In this document: in pieces, positions 47,202-56,355 of the stretch | How positions within the stretch are numbered: position 1 is the stretch's first letter | Layout of the letters: every line of letters starts with the position of its first letter | Source of the DNA: Leucothrix arctica | GTDB lineage: Bacteria > Pseudomonadota > Gammaproteobacteria > Thiotrichales > Thiotrichaceae | Assembly: GCF_003172895.1 (NCBI RefSeq) | Contig: NZ_QGKL01000041.1 | Location: 62,001 to 126,000 of the forward strand | Length of the DNA: 64,000 bases | Direction: 5' to 3' | Notes under the pieces: generated by a model | Told to the model about the DNA's origin: nothing | The model's input: only the letters and a program-made list of their open reading frames with translations | Database searches by the model: none | Translations under genes and position numbers: made by a program

Positions 47202-47828
47202 TCAAGAAAAAGAGCCTTCATCACCCCATCGATGCGTCAGTTCGTGGGGAACATTTAGATGATCTAAAATCCTCGCCACCATAAAATCGATTAACTCATC
47301 AATACTCTTAGGCTTCCAGTAGAAACCAGGGTTGGCAGGCATAATCACCGCTCCCATACGTGACAACTTCAACATATTTTCTAAATGAATATCAGAGAAT
47401 GGCGTTTCACGTATGACTAAAATTAGTTTTTTACGCTCTTTTAAGCAAACATCAGCCGCTCGCTCTATTAGGCTTTTACTGGCCCCAACCGCAATCGCAG
47501 ATAATGTTGACGCTGTACACGGACACACAACCGTAGCATCTGAAACGCCACTACCACTCGCTATTGGGGAAGCCCATTGCTCACGTTCAAACACACTGAT
47601 TTGACCATCTGCAGCGCCATATAATTGAGTGAAGTACTTCTGAGCTTCCTTAGCCCTACCCGGCACCTTCAAGTCAGTTTCCATATTAATCACTAATTGC
47701 CCAGGGCGAGAAAGCAATAAATTCACTTTAACGCCCTTTTCAACCAACACCTGAAGCAAGCGCAAACCATACTGAGCACCGGAGGCCCCAGTCATAATCA
47801 GCGTCACTACATCAGGAATCTTGCTCAT
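47202..47828 (-). CDS. ubiX: UbiX flavin prenyltransferase
   Basis: 208 aa, as usual in pseudomonads (E. coli 189). TGASGAQYGLRLL at the N-terminus binds FMN; CPCTASTLSAIAVGASKSLI and the RETPFSDIHLENMLKL segment are conserved. It makes prenylated FMN for UbiD in ubiquinone synthesis. The ATG overlaps the mpl stop (ATGA). Confidence 0.96.
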   Translation of the reverse strand: MSKIPDVVTLIMTGASGAQYGLRLLQVLVEKGVKVNLLLSRPGQLVINMETDLKVPGRAKEAQKYFTQLYGAADGQISVFEREQWASPIASGSGVSDATVVCPCTASTLSAIAVGASKSLIERAADVCLKERKKLILVIRETPFSDIHLENMLKLSRMGAVIMPANPGFYWKPKSIDELIDFMVARILDHLNVPHELTHRWGDEGSFS

Positions 47829-49192
47829 AACTTTGCCTCTAGCCCAGTCAGCAACTTATCATGAATACCGCCAAAACCACCGTTACTCATAATTAAGAAC
47901 TGATCACCCGTAGTTGCAATACTTACCAAGTAATCCACTATCGCATCGGTACTCTCGAGAATTTTTGCCTTATCTGACATCGCATCCGTTACATGATGCA
48001 AATCCCAATCTAAACCCTCAGGCTGAAACAGAATCACCTCATCCGCCAACGCTAAAGACTCAGCCAAACGGCCTTCATGCACACCCATACGCATCGTATT
48101 CGAGCGTGGCTCTAAAATAGCAACAATGCGCTTATCCCCAACATTTTTACGTAAACCGCTAAGTGTTGTTTCGATCGCTGTTGGATGATGTGCGAAATCA
48201 TCATAAACACGAACGCCACCGACCTCACCACGTAGCTGCATGCGACGTTTAACACCTTTGAATTCTGACAACGCATCAATAGCGTGTTCAGCAGGTACAC
48301 CAACATGTCTCGCTGCAGCAATTGAAGCCAGTGCATTACTAATATTATGCTGCCCCATCAAAGACCACGAAACGGTACCCTGCAACTCACCTTTCAGGTA
48401 AACCTCAAACTCTCCTCCAAACTCATCTTTTAATTCAACTGTCCAAGTTGCATCGGGAGATGATGATGCAAAAGTTTCAACTGGCGTCCAGCAGCCTTTA
48501 TCCAATACGTCTTGAAGGTTACTTTCTTCACTATTGCTCACTACCAAACCATTACTTGGCACGGTGCGCATTAAATGATGGAACTGGGTTTTTATAGCGT
48601 CTAGATCAGGGAAGATATCGGCATGATCATACTCAAGATTATTTAGAACCAAGGTACGCGGATGATAATGAACGAATTTCGAACGCTTATCAAAGAAGGC
48701 AGTATCGTACTCATCAGCCTCTACAACGAAAAAAGGTGTATCACCTAAACGAGCAGACACACCAAAGTTTTCCGGCACACCACCGATTAGAAAACCTGGC
48801 GACATCTTTGCGTACTCTAAAATCCACGCCAACATACTTGCCGTTGTGGTTTTACCATGGGTGCCCGCAACTGCTAAAACCCAACGATCCTGCAGAACAT
48901 TTTCGTATAACCACTGAGGGCCAGACGTATATCTAAGACGCTGATCCAACATGTCTTCAACAACGGCCTTGCCACGAGTCATAACATTACCCACAACCAC
49001 CTGATCTACATCTTTTGGGATATCACTACTATGAAAGCCTTGCTGTATATCAATACCCTGTGATTCCAACAAAGTACTCATCGGCGGGTAAACATTTTCA
49101 TCAGCACCGCTTACTTCGTGCCCTTCCGCACGAGCCAACGTCGCAACCCCACCCATAAAGGTGCCACAAATACCCAAAATATGAACTTTCAT
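47825..49192 (-). CDS. mpl: UDP-N-acetylmuramate:tripeptide ligase (Mpl)
   Basis: 455 aa (E. coli 457). Mur ligase ATP-binding motif GTHGKTTT (110-117), HYHPRTLVLNNLEYDHADIF and a C-terminal domain with DDFAHHPTAIETTL. It recycles murein tripeptide into cell-wall precursors. First gene of the run mpl-ubiX-trx-accA-tilS. Confidence 0.97.
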   Translation of the reverse strand: MKVHILGICGTFMGGVATLARAEGHEVSGADENVYPPMSTLLESQGIDIQQGFHSSDIPKDVDQVVVGNVMTRGKAVVEDMLDQRLRYTSGPQWLYENVLQDRWVLAVAGTHGKTTTASMLAWILEYAKMSPGFLIGGVPENFGVSARLGDTPFFVVEADEYDTAFFDKRSKFVHYHPRTLVLNNLEYDHADIFPDLDAIKTQFHHLMRTVPSNGLVVSNSEESNLQDVLDKGCWTPVETFASSSPDATWTVELKDEFGGEFEVYLKGELQGTVSWSLMGQHNISNALASIAAARHVGVPAEHAIDALSEFKGVKRRMQLRGEVGGVRVYDDFAHHPTAIETTLSGLRKNVGDKRIVAILEPRSNTMRMGVHEGRLAESLALADEVILFQPEGLDWDLHHVTDAMSDKAKILESTDAIVDYLVSIATTGDQFLIMSNGGFGGIHDKLLTGLEAKL

Positions 49193-49416
49193 TTTATTCT
49201 TAATTTCCAGTGATTTTTTTGATTAACTAAATAGTATCACTTTTTCCGATAAGTGGCTTCCTGCACACTTAATGTGCGGTAATGGAAACCCTAGAATTAG
49301 TAGAAAATACAACTTATTGTTTTTTACTATTTAGTATTGACCCTGAATAGGGCCAAGAAAGCGAGTCACACAGACCTCGCTGGAAAGATTACTTTTAACA
49401 AGCACTTTAGAAGGGC
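49193..49416. other. Gap upstream of mpl, with small inverted repeats
   Basis: No gene is seen. It holds a weak terminator-like stem AGCGAG/CTCGCT (49360-49381) after the GGDEF/EAL gene and an inverted repeat GCACA-N5-TGTGC (49263-49277) about 70 bp before mpl. No promoter could be fixed with confidence. Confidence 0.4.
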
Positions 49417-51240
49417 TTATATATGTGGAGCAATCATCTCTTCAATTGGCTTTGGTCTTGATATCCCATAACCCTGACCGTAATCAACACCCATACCTCG
49501 CAGTACGGCCATTATTTTATCATTTTCTACATACTCAGCAACGACCTTTAGATTCATCGTATGGCCTACCTGAGTGACTGACTGAACAATGTCTCGTGAC
49601 ACTTTATCAGTCATTAATTCTTTCACGAAAATACCATCTATCTTCAAATAATCAACATCTAGAGACTGAAGGTAACCATATGAACTAACACCCGTTCCAA
49701 AGTCATCAAGCGCAAAGCTAGACCCTAAAGCCTTTAAGGTTTTAATGAAGCGCTCACCCATCTCCATATCACCGACTGCAACTGCCTCTGTAATCTCAAA
49801 ACAAACCATCTTTGGGTCTACTTTTGATTCTTGAATAAGATTTAACACGTAATCTAAGAAACCAAACTCACATAGGCTCTGGCCTGACAAATTAATTGAA
49901 AACACTGGTAGCGGATCAGCTTGCTTGATCTTAGAGATATGCCTAAACGCTTCCTTGACCACCCATCGATCCAACTCATTCATCATAGAGAAATACTCGG
50001 CTACTGGAATAAAGTCATCGGGTGGAACAAAGCGCCCATCCTCAGTAAACATTCGAATTAACAACTCGTAGTGATAATACGGTTTGGCGAATTCTTCTTG
50101 TTTTAGAGGGTGAATTGGCTGCGCGTAGAGCTGAAAACTATCATTTTCAAAGGCCTGCTTTAGCTCCCAAAGCCCTTCCATTGAACTCTGCTCTTGTCGC
50201 ATCTCTTTACTGTCTTTTCTGAAGGCCAGAATTCGATTACCACCACTATTTCTAGCAGCACGACAGGCGATGTCTGACTCAGTCAGGACTTTAGATACTG
50301 ATGTAGCGCCTTTCTGGATAACAACAAAACCACCACTCAAAGTGACTGAGAATTTTCTAGAATTCCAATCAAATCTAAACTCAGCAATTTCTTCACGAAT
50401 TAACTTCATTTTATGGGTTGCAGCGGCCACTGTACTTTCGCGAAACATTACACCAAACTCATTACCAGACAGGCGACCACTGATGCCTTGCCCACCTGAT
50501 GGCAATATTTTCTTCAAAACTGCCGACACCTTTTTAAGCAGAGACTCTCCTGCGTCATAACCCAAGGTATCATTAATTGTTTTGAACTGATCAATCGACA
50601 ATGTTGCAAACACATGTGTTGAACCATGCTTTCTCGAGTCATCTAAAGCCGACCTTAACTTTAACTCGAAAGCGTTACGGCTTAGCAAGCCTGTCTGACT
50701 GTCATGTAGTCGCAAATACCTTAGCTGATTTTCAACCCTTTTCGTTGCCGTCATATCCTCTAAGAAGATTGCATATTGCTTATGCCCCAACTCAGGAGAG
50801 TCACCGATAGTCTCAATAGTCACATTCATATCCGCATCAATAACTCTGTTGTAATCCACAACACAACTTATTGATTTCGAAAAATGCGCAGCATTATCCG
50901 TATCACTTCCTTCTAGAAAGTTTCTTAATGGGTTTTTAGTCTGAGAATTTTTAAGGATAAATAAACTAGATACTGACAACCCAACACTTCGACGCATAGG
51001 GCTATCAAATAACGCCTCAGCTGCCGGGTTTAAATAGACAATAAGGTACTGCCCCGTTATTACAGCAACAGGAAAAGGCACTACTTTTATAACTTCTCTT
51101 TTTATATCAAACAAGTCAGAAGATGCCGACACTGTTACCGGCGATCGACGACGTTTATACAAAAAATAAGCTACTGCACCCACAAGTGATAACGCAAGGC
51201 AAATACCCGCGAGCGTGAATGGATCTATGAAGGAAGCCAC
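49417..51240 (-). CDS. Membrane PAS-GGDEF-EAL protein (c-di-GMP phosphodiesterase type)
   Basis: 607 aa. One N-terminal membrane segment (4-27), a PAS-like domain (about 45-165), a GGDEF domain (about 175-335) whose signature reads SGNEF (258-262), and an EAL domain (about 345-600) with YELLIR, FSINLS, CFEITEAVA, LDDFGTG and VAEYVE. The EAL catalytic residues look intact, while the GGDEF motif has lost its third acidic residue. The enzyme likely degrades c-di-GMP, with the GGDEF part as regulator. GTG start at 51240 with AAGG nearby. Confidence 0.9.
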   Translation of the reverse strand: MASFIDPFTLAGICLALSLVGAVAYFLYKRRRSPVTVSASSDLFDIKREVIKVVPFPVAVITGQYLIVYLNPAAEALFDSPMRRSVGLSVSSLFILKNSQTKNPLRNFLEGSDTDNAAHFSKSISCVVDYNRVIDADMNVTIETIGDSPELGHKQYAIFLEDMTATKRVENQLRYLRLHDSQTGLLSRNAFELKLRSALDDSRKHGSTHVFATLSIDQFKTINDTLGYDAGESLLKKVSAVLKKILPSGGQGISGRLSGNEFGVMFRESTVAAATHKMKLIREEIAEFRFDWNSRKFSVTLSGGFVVIQKGATSVSKVLTESDIACRAARNSGGNRILAFRKDSKEMRQEQSSMEGLWELKQAFENDSFQLYAQPIHPLKQEEFAKPYYHYELLIRMFTEDGRFVPPDDFIPVAEYFSMMNELDRWVVKEAFRHISKIKQADPLPVFSINLSGQSLCEFGFLDYVLNLIQESKVDPKMVCFEITEAVAVGDMEMGERFIKTLKALGSSFALDDFGTGVSSYGYLQSLDVDYLKIDGIFVKELMTDKVSRDIVQSVTQVGHTMNLKVVAEYVENDKIMAVLRGMGVDYGQGYGISRPKPIEEMIAPHI

Positions 51241-51356
51241 AATACCTTAGAACCTTTATTATTTTAATTATTGTCTTAGTACTCTATGACAACGCAACTG
51301 AATAGCTGCTGTATGGCAATACTCTATAACTCAAACCGATACTTTACGGCAGACAT

Positions 51357-51396
51357 AAAAAAAGCCGATACCTTTTACAAGGTACCGGCTTTTTTT
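51357..51396 (-). terminator. Terminator of the rpsP-rimM-trmD-rplS operon
   Basis: A7, GCCGATACC (51364-51372), 8-base loop, GGTACCGGC (51381-51389), T7. One position is a G-U pair on minus-strand RNA but A-C on plus-strand RNA, so it works best for rplS. Confidence 0.9.
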
Positions 51397-51418
51397 AAAA
51401 GAAGATAAGTCGTAGGAC

Positions 51419-51763
51419 TTATACTTTCTCTTTGATTCTTGCTGCTTTACCAGTCAAACCACGTAGGTAATAAAGCTTCGCACGACGAACTGCACCGCGA
51501 CGCTTAACTTCAATGTTACCGATTTGTGCGCTGTGAGTCTGGAATACACGCTCAACACCTTCACCGTAAGAGATCTTACGAACAGTGAATGAAGAGTTCA
51601 AACCACGACTACGAGTAGCGATTACAACACCTTCAAACGCCTGTAGACGCTCACGATCACCTTCACGAACTTTGACCTGAACTACAACCGTATCTCCAGG
51701 GCCAAATTCTGGGATTTCTTTTTTCATTTGCTCAGCTTCGAGCTGTTGAATAATTAAACTCAT
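51419..51763 (-). CDS. rplS: 50S ribosomal protein L19
   Basis: 114 aa (E. coli 115). [20 protein letters not shown] and [20 protein letters not shown] are conserved. L19 lies at the 30S interface. The ATG overlaps the trmD stop by 4 nt. Last gene before a strong terminator. Confidence 0.97.
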   Translation of the reverse strand: MSLIIQQLEAEQMKKEIPEFGPGDTVVVQVKVREGDRERLQAFEGVVIATRSRGLNSSFTVRKISYGEGVERVFQTHSAQIGNIEVKRRGAVRRAKLYYLRGLTGKAARIKEKV

Positions 51764-52512
51764 GACTTAACCTCTGAAGTCTTTATTTCTTTCATAAACT
51801 CAATGAGTAGAACCTTGTCTGACTCATTTAATTCTGTGTTTTGCAGTAAATCAGGACGCCTTAATTGCGTTCTTCCCAAAGCCTGCTTCTTGCGCCATTT
51901 CTCTATATGCTGGTGATTTCCACTCAACAAAACCTTTGGCACGTCAAGGTCTTCAATTCTTTCTGGCCTAGTATAATGCGGACAATCTAAAAGACCATCA
52001 GTAAATGAATCTTCAATAGCTGACCCCTTATGCCCTAAGGCTTCAGGTAACAACCGTGTCACACCATCTACTACAACCATCGCAGCTAACTCACCACCGC
52101 TTAGCACGTAATCGCCTATGGACCATTCTTCGTCCACTTCAAGATCAATTACACGCTCATCAATACCTTCATATCGACCGCAAAGCAAAATAGCGCTACC
52201 TTCTTCGCTCAATGCTTGAAGCATTGACTGCTCTAAAGGCTTCCCTTGGGGACTTAAGTAAATAACTTTAGCCTTACCAAGTCGCTCACGCTCTGAACGT
52301 ATTGTTTTTAACAAACAATCAGGCCGCATAAGCATGCCTGGTCCGCCACCATAAGGCCTGTCATCTACAGTTCGATGAACATCTTCGGTGAAATCTCTAG
52401 GATTAACACACTTTAATTCCATCAAACCGCGCTTTTCAGCACGACCTACTACACCTTCGGCAACAACTGATTCAACCAACTCTGGAAACAGCGTTATGAC
52501 CGAGAATTGCAT
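51760..52512 (-). CDS. trmD: tRNA (guanine37-N1)-methyltransferase
   Basis: 250 aa from the ATG at 52512 ([12 protein letters not shown]), aligned with the E. coli start (255 aa); a TTG at 52533 is less likely. The trefoil-knot SAM site contains [11 protein letters not shown] and [17 protein letters not shown]. It makes m1G37, which prevents frameshifting. It starts 2 nt after rimM. Confidence 0.97.
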   Translation of the reverse strand: MQFSVITLFPELVESVVAEGVVGRAEKRGLMELKCVNPRDFTEDVHRTVDDRPYGGGPGMLMRPDCLLKTIRSERERLGKAKVIYLSPQGKPLEQSMLQALSEEGSAILLCGRYEGIDERVIDLEVDEEWSIGDYVLSGGELAAMVVVDGVTRLLPEALGHKGSAIEDSFTDGLLDCPHYTRPERIEDLDVPKVLLSGNHQHIEKWRKKQALGRTQLRRPDLLQNTELNESDKVLLIEFMKEIKTSEVKS

Positions 52513-52514
52513 TT

Positions 52515-53027
52515 TTAAAATTCTGCATCCCAATCAACCAAAATCTTTCCAGATTCTAAATCAACATTTTTCACAAAGTTATCTTTAATGTAAGGAATAA
52601 AACGCTCTCTTTCACCATCAACAACCATGACGTCATTATTGCCCGTTTCAAATAACCAATCGACAGTACCTAATTCAACATCTTGTAAATTAACTACTTT
52701 CAAACCAATCAATTGAGACCAGTAATATTCGCCTTTTTCTAACTTTTCTAGCTGATCAGATCTTACAAAAAGCTCTGCACCAACCAAAGCCTCAGCTTGG
52801 TTCCGATCATCAACACCTTCTAACTGTGCGACTATCGACTTCCCCTGAACACGCCCTCTAAGAACTTTGTATTCAGACTCTGAACCTTTGTGCTTCACTA
52901 GCCAGCGACGGTAATCAGTTATTTGAATACGAGGATTGGTATAAGAAAATATCTTCACCCAACCCTGAATACCAAACACACCGTTGATATTACCTAACTC
53001 TACTAGAGACTCTTGATCTTCAACCAT
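52515..53027 (-). CDS. rimM: Ribosome maturation factor RimM
   Basis: 170 aa (E. coli 182). The N-terminal RimM domain ([19 protein letters not shown]) is followed by a PRC-barrel domain ([14 protein letters not shown]). It binds S19 and helps mature the 30S head. 18 nt after rpsP. Confidence 0.95.
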   Translation of the reverse strand: MVEDQESLVELGNINGVFGIQGWVKIFSYTNPRIQITDYRRWLVKHKGSESEYKVLRGRVQGKSIVAQLEGVDDRNQAEALVGAELFVRSDQLEKLEKGEYYWSQLIGLKVVNLQDVELGTVDWLFETGNNDVMVVDGERERFIPYIKDNFVKNVDLESGKILVDWDAEF

Positions 53028-53045
53028 TTGTAAAGTGCTGATAAC

Positions 53046-53306
53046 TTATGCTGCTGCAACAGCAGTCTTAGCAGCATCTTTTAGCAATGTAGCAACACGG
53101 TCGCTAGGCTGTGCGCCTAAACCAAGCCAATGTGTAATGCGCTCTTGCTCAAGATGTAGACGAACTTCTTGTCCACGTGCGCTTGGGTTGAAGTAACCTA
53201 GACGCTCAATATAACCACTATCGCGTGGCTTACGAGAATCAGTAACTACGATAGAGTAAAATGGACGCTTCTTAGAACCGCCTCTTGCCATACGAATTGT
53301 AACCAT
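53046..53306 (-). CDS. rpsP: 30S ribosomal protein S16
   Basis: 86 aa (E. coli 82). [20 protein letters not shown] and [13 protein letters not shown] are diagnostic. First gene of the rpsP-rimM-trmD-rplS operon. Confidence 0.97.
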   Translation of the reverse strand: MVTIRMARGGSKKRPFYSIVVTDSRKPRDSGYIERLGYFNPSARGQEVRLHLEQERITHWLGLGAQPSDRVATLLKDAAKTAVAAA

Positions 53307-53630
53307 ACTTAATATCTTCAGTCAGTTGTCAGGACAGCACGAGGCATCCTGTCAGAAAAGGAAACGCGGAATTGTACTCTAATCTTGAAATATTAAAAGA
53401 GGTATTTACAAAGAATACTGTAATAGTTCACACGTCGATTAGTGCCGCCCGTACATCTCATGATAGAAACAGCCTAAATAATATGTAATTATCTAGCCAT
53501 GTCCGCTTCATTTTCAACACGTTAGTGTCATTTGAGGGGTACGTACGAATCATAAAATCCTGAGGATTATAGCATCTAAAGGCAATATAAAAATTATAAT
53601 AAACAAATGAGCCGCCCCCGAGGATCATCC
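53307..53630. other. 324-bp gap between rpsP and the small secreted protein
   Basis: No gene is seen. On the minus side a -10-like TACAAT (53371-53376) followed by TCCGCG may start the rpsP operon; its -35 is weak. GACAG and CTGTC can pair in the rpsP leader. On the plus side TATAAT (53595-53600) lies 30 bp before the small gene but has no good -35. An AATCC-TGA-GGATT inverted repeat lies at 53556-53568. Confidence 0.5.
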
Positions 53631-53969
53631 ATGAATCACATAAGAACAATTACACCCTACGCACTCGCCTTCACTTTATCATTTGGCGCATGCAACCTAT
53701 GCTCAGCAAGCGATATCACACCAAAAAGCGCGACATTAGTACTTGAGATTGACACATCGAAGCTAATCAGCTTCAGCCTTGTAGAAAAAAAGAAACATAC
53801 TTTTGAGAAAACAACCTCAGTTAAGCGCGACAGCAAGATATCCAAAAGCATCAAACGGGCTAAACGAGCCTTAAATAAGTTAACTAGCTTCAAGTACGGC
53901 AAAAAACAAAAAGTTAAAGCCCACTTAAGCAAGTCTAGCTACCTTCTTCAGTACACTCACAAACTTTAA
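53631..53969 (+). CDS. Small basic secreted protein, unknown function
   Basis: 112 aa from the ATG at 53631, with GAGGA six bases upstream; an earlier in-frame start at 53607 is less likely. A signal peptide (ITPYALAFTLSFGAC...CSA) covers residues 1-27; cleavage after CSA by signal peptidase I is more likely than lipoprotein processing because the lipobox is poor. The mature part is very basic: I count 22 Lys/Arg against 6 Asp/Glu. No family is recognised. It is a lone plus-strand gene facing ffh and sharing its terminator. Confidence 0.7.
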   Translation: MNHIRTITPYALAFTLSFGACNLCSASDITPKSATLVLEIDTSKLISFSLVEKKKHTFEKTTSVKRDSKISKSIKRAKRALNKLTSFKYGKKQKVKAHLSKSSYLLQYTHKL

Positions 53970-53971
53970 AC

Positions 53972-54004
53972 AAAAAAGGCCCACTATTTCTAGCGGGCCT
54001 TTTT
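53972..54004 (-). terminator. Terminator after ffh (shared with the small secreted gene)
   Basis: A6-GGCCCACT (53978-53985), 6-base loop, AGCGGGCC (53992-53999) and T5. One position is G-U on the minus strand and A-C on the plus strand, so it favours ffh termination but may serve both. Confidence 0.85.
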
Positions 54005-54009
54005 AAACA

Positions 54010-55392
54010 TTACATTCCGGGAAAACCACCGCCACCACCGCCCATTCCAGGAGGTAACTGACCTTGCATTCCGCGCATCATCTTCTTCAAACCACCACCG
54101 GAGAACTTCTTCATCATCTTGCTCATCTGCTTGTGCTGCTTCAACAAGCGATTAACATCTTGAATCTGAAGCCCACAACCATTAGCGATTCGGCGCTTAC
54201 GTGAGCCTTTAATCAAATCAGGAGCACGACGTTCTTGCGGAGTCATTGAGTTAATAACAGCAACCATGCGCTTTGTTTGTATCTTGGTTGACTCTTGGTT
54301 AACAACATCGGCCATCTTACCCATACCCGGTAATTTATCGACCATACCGCTCATACCGCCCATCTTTTCCATCTGCATCATTTGAGTTTTAAGGTCTTCT
54401 AAATCGAAGCCTTTACCCTTATTAAGCTTTTTCGCTAACTTCTGTGATTGCTTATGGTCAACATTACGCTGCGCTTCTTCGACAAGTGACAGCACGTCAC
54501 CCATACCTAAGATACGAGACGCAATACGATCGGGATGGAATGGCTCAAGCGCATCAAGCTTCTCACCCATACCGATAAACTTGATTGGCTTACCAGTGAT
54601 TTGCCTTACGGATAATGCTGCACCACCTCGAGAATCACCATCCGCTTTCGTTAACACAACACCTGTTAGCGGTAATGCATCACCAAAGGCTTTTGCCGTA
54701 TTCGCAGCATCCTGTCCGGTCATACTATCGACAACAAACAGTGTTTCTACCGGCGTTATCTCAGCATGAACCGCTTGAATCTCTGCCATCATCTCAGAAT
54801 CAATATGCAAGCGACCCGCTGTATCGACAATCAATACATCAAGATACTGCTTTTTAGCTTCTGCCAACGCATTACGAGCAATCTCTACTGGCGACTGATC
54901 AATACTACTTGGTATGAAAACCGCACCGGTTTGTTCTGCCAATGTTTCTAACTGCTTGATCGCAGCTGGTCGGTAAATATCACAACTGACCACACCAACT
55001 TTTTTCTTTTCACGTGTTTTCAACAACTGCGCTAGCTTACCAGCGGTAGTCGTTTTACCCGCACCCTGCAAACCCGCCATCAAAATAACAGCTGGGGGTT
55101 GGGCATTAAGGTCTAGTGATTCGTTGGCCTTACCCATCGTCTCAACAAGTTCGTCATTTACGATCTTGATTAGGGCTTGACCCGGAGACAGGCTAGAAAT
55201 AACTTCTTTACCAACCGCTCGCTCTTTTACACGTGAGACGAAGTCACGAACAACTGGCAGCGCAACGTCAGCTTCCAGTAAAGCCATACGCACTTCACGT
55301 AAAGCATCTTTAATATTATCGTCAGTAAGTCTCGCTTGACCGCGTAACTTTTTGACCGTATCCGACAGGCGATCGCTTAAATTCTCAAACAT
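54010..55392 (-). CDS. ffh: Signal recognition particle protein Ffh
   Basis: 460 aa (E. coli 453). N domain, G domain with GLQGAGKT (107-114), DTAGRLHID and TKADGDSRGG, and a methionine-rich M domain (about 300-460) ending in a Gly-rich GGGGGFPGM tail. It binds signal peptides and 4.5S RNA; the RNA gene is not in this window. Divergent from ypjD. Confidence 0.98.
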   Translation of the reverse strand: MFENLSDRLSDTVKKLRGQARLTDDNIKDALREVRMALLEADVALPVVRDFVSRVKERAVGKEVISSLSPGQALIKIVNDELVETMGKANESLDLNAQPPAVILMAGLQGAGKTTTAGKLAQLLKTREKKKVGVVSCDIYRPAAIKQLETLAEQTGAVFIPSSIDQSPVEIARNALAEAKKQYLDVLIVDTAGRLHIDSEMMAEIQAVHAEITPVETLFVVDSMTGQDAANTAKAFGDALPLTGVVLTKADGDSRGGAALSVRQITGKPIKFIGMGEKLDALEPFHPDRIASRILGMGDVLSLVEEAQRNVDHKQSQKLAKKLNKGKGFDLEDLKTQMMQMEKMGGMSGMVDKLPGMGKMADVVNQESTKIQTKRMVAVINSMTPQERRAPDLIKGSRKRRIANGCGLQIQDVNRLLKQHKQMSKMMKKFSGGGLKKMMRGMQGQLPPGMGGGGGGFPGM

Positions 55393-55502
55393 ATTATTAG
55401 TACTTTTTTAATTGTTACTAGCGTATTAATGGATGTACTGAGCGAGGCAACATTAACTAAAAAAAATCTTAGCCATTACGCTCTATGCACAAAGCAGGTT
55501 AC

Positions 55503-55511
55503 ATTATACCA
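55503..55511 (-). promoter_or_regulatory. Extended -10 promoter candidate for ffh
   Basis: TGGTATAAT on the minus strand: perfect -10 TATAAT (55503-55508) with the TG extension. No good -35 is seen, as is common with extended -10 promoters. It lies about 110 bp before the ffh start. Confidence 0.6.
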
Positions 55512-55545
55512 TTATGCACTAAGAATATTCACCTGAACTAAAATA

Positions 55546-56355
55546 ATGATAACAATTGGTACCATCGCAATTCTCTTGTATGCCAGCACGTGGTTCGCAC
55601 TGGCCGTAGGGTGGCGGGCGACCGTTAAACGTGAAGATATACCTTCGTTGTCCAAACATTACTTATGGGCATGGGTACTCGCGACAGTCCTCCACGCGAC
55701 CTATTTATACTTACCGCTGTTCTATCAACAGCAGTTAGCGCTAGATTTTTTTAGTGCTTCGTCACATGTCATGTGGCTAGCAGGCCTTGTTCTCCTTGTT
55801 ACATCGAGCACCAACAAACTGGAAAGCCTAAGTTTGTTTTTACTGCCATTCATAATTTTAGCGCTATTACTTCAGCTGGTTTTTTCCAACCCGAGTGAAG
55901 CGACGCTCATCATCAGCAACGGTGTTGGCGCACATATTCTTTCAGCCCTACTCGCCTACAGCATGCTAATGATTGCCACAATTCAGGCAGTGCTTCTGGC
56001 CTATCAGCACAACTCGCTACATAATCAAAAACCTAATGTTTTGTTACGGACATTACCTTCGTTACAAGACATGGATAAGCTGTTATTCCGCTTTATAGGT
56101 GTCGGCTTGACACTACTAAGCATCGCGTTACTGACTGGTTTTATTTTTCTGGAAGATTTATTTGGACAACACGTCGCACACAAAACAATTCTTTCAATAA
56201 TTGCATGGCTGGTATTTTCTGCCTTAATCGTCGGTAGATGGCGTTATGGTTGGAGAGGCATTACGGCAACTCGCTGGACATTAAGTGGATTCGCTCTACT
56301 CATGCTGGCATTCTTTGGTACAAAATTCGTTCAAGAGTACTTACTAACACCGTGA
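55546..56355 (+). CDS. ypjD: YpjD-type inner-membrane protein (CcsA-like)
   Basis: 269 aa (E. coli YpjD 263), with about eight hydrophobic segments. It belongs to the cytochrome c assembly (CcsA/CcmC-like) superfamily, with scattered histidines such as LHATYLY and QHVAHK. Its role is unclear; in E. coli it also lies next to ffh. It overlaps the next gene by 4 nt (GTGA). The ribosome binding site is weak. Confidence 0.9.
   Translation: MITIGTIAILLYASTWFALAVGWRATVKREDIPSLSKHYLWAWVLATVLHATYLYLPLFYQQQLALDFFSASSHVMWLAGLVLLVTSSTNKLESLSLFLLPFIILALLLQLVFSNPSEATLIISNGVGAHILSALLAYSMLMIATIQAVLLAYQHNSLHNQKPNVLLRTLPSLQDMDKLLFRFIGVGLTLLSIALLTGFIFLEDLFGQHVAHKTILSIIAWLVFSALIVGRWRYGWRGITATRWTLSGFALLMLAFFGTKFVQEYLLTP

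Noticed and set aside
51357-51396. Terminator for the GGDEF/EAL gene
   Set aside because: It lies upstream of that gene's start on the same strand and directly after rplS, so it ends the rpsP-rplS operon.
55393-55545. 4.5S RNA gene next to ffh
   Set aside because: No GC-rich hairpin with the conserved SRP loop is present in the ffh-ypjD gap.
56238-56351. N-terminal extension of the YfjD-like protein
   Set aside because: It overlaps ypjD in another frame, and the coupled GTG at 56352 gives the family length of 428 aa.
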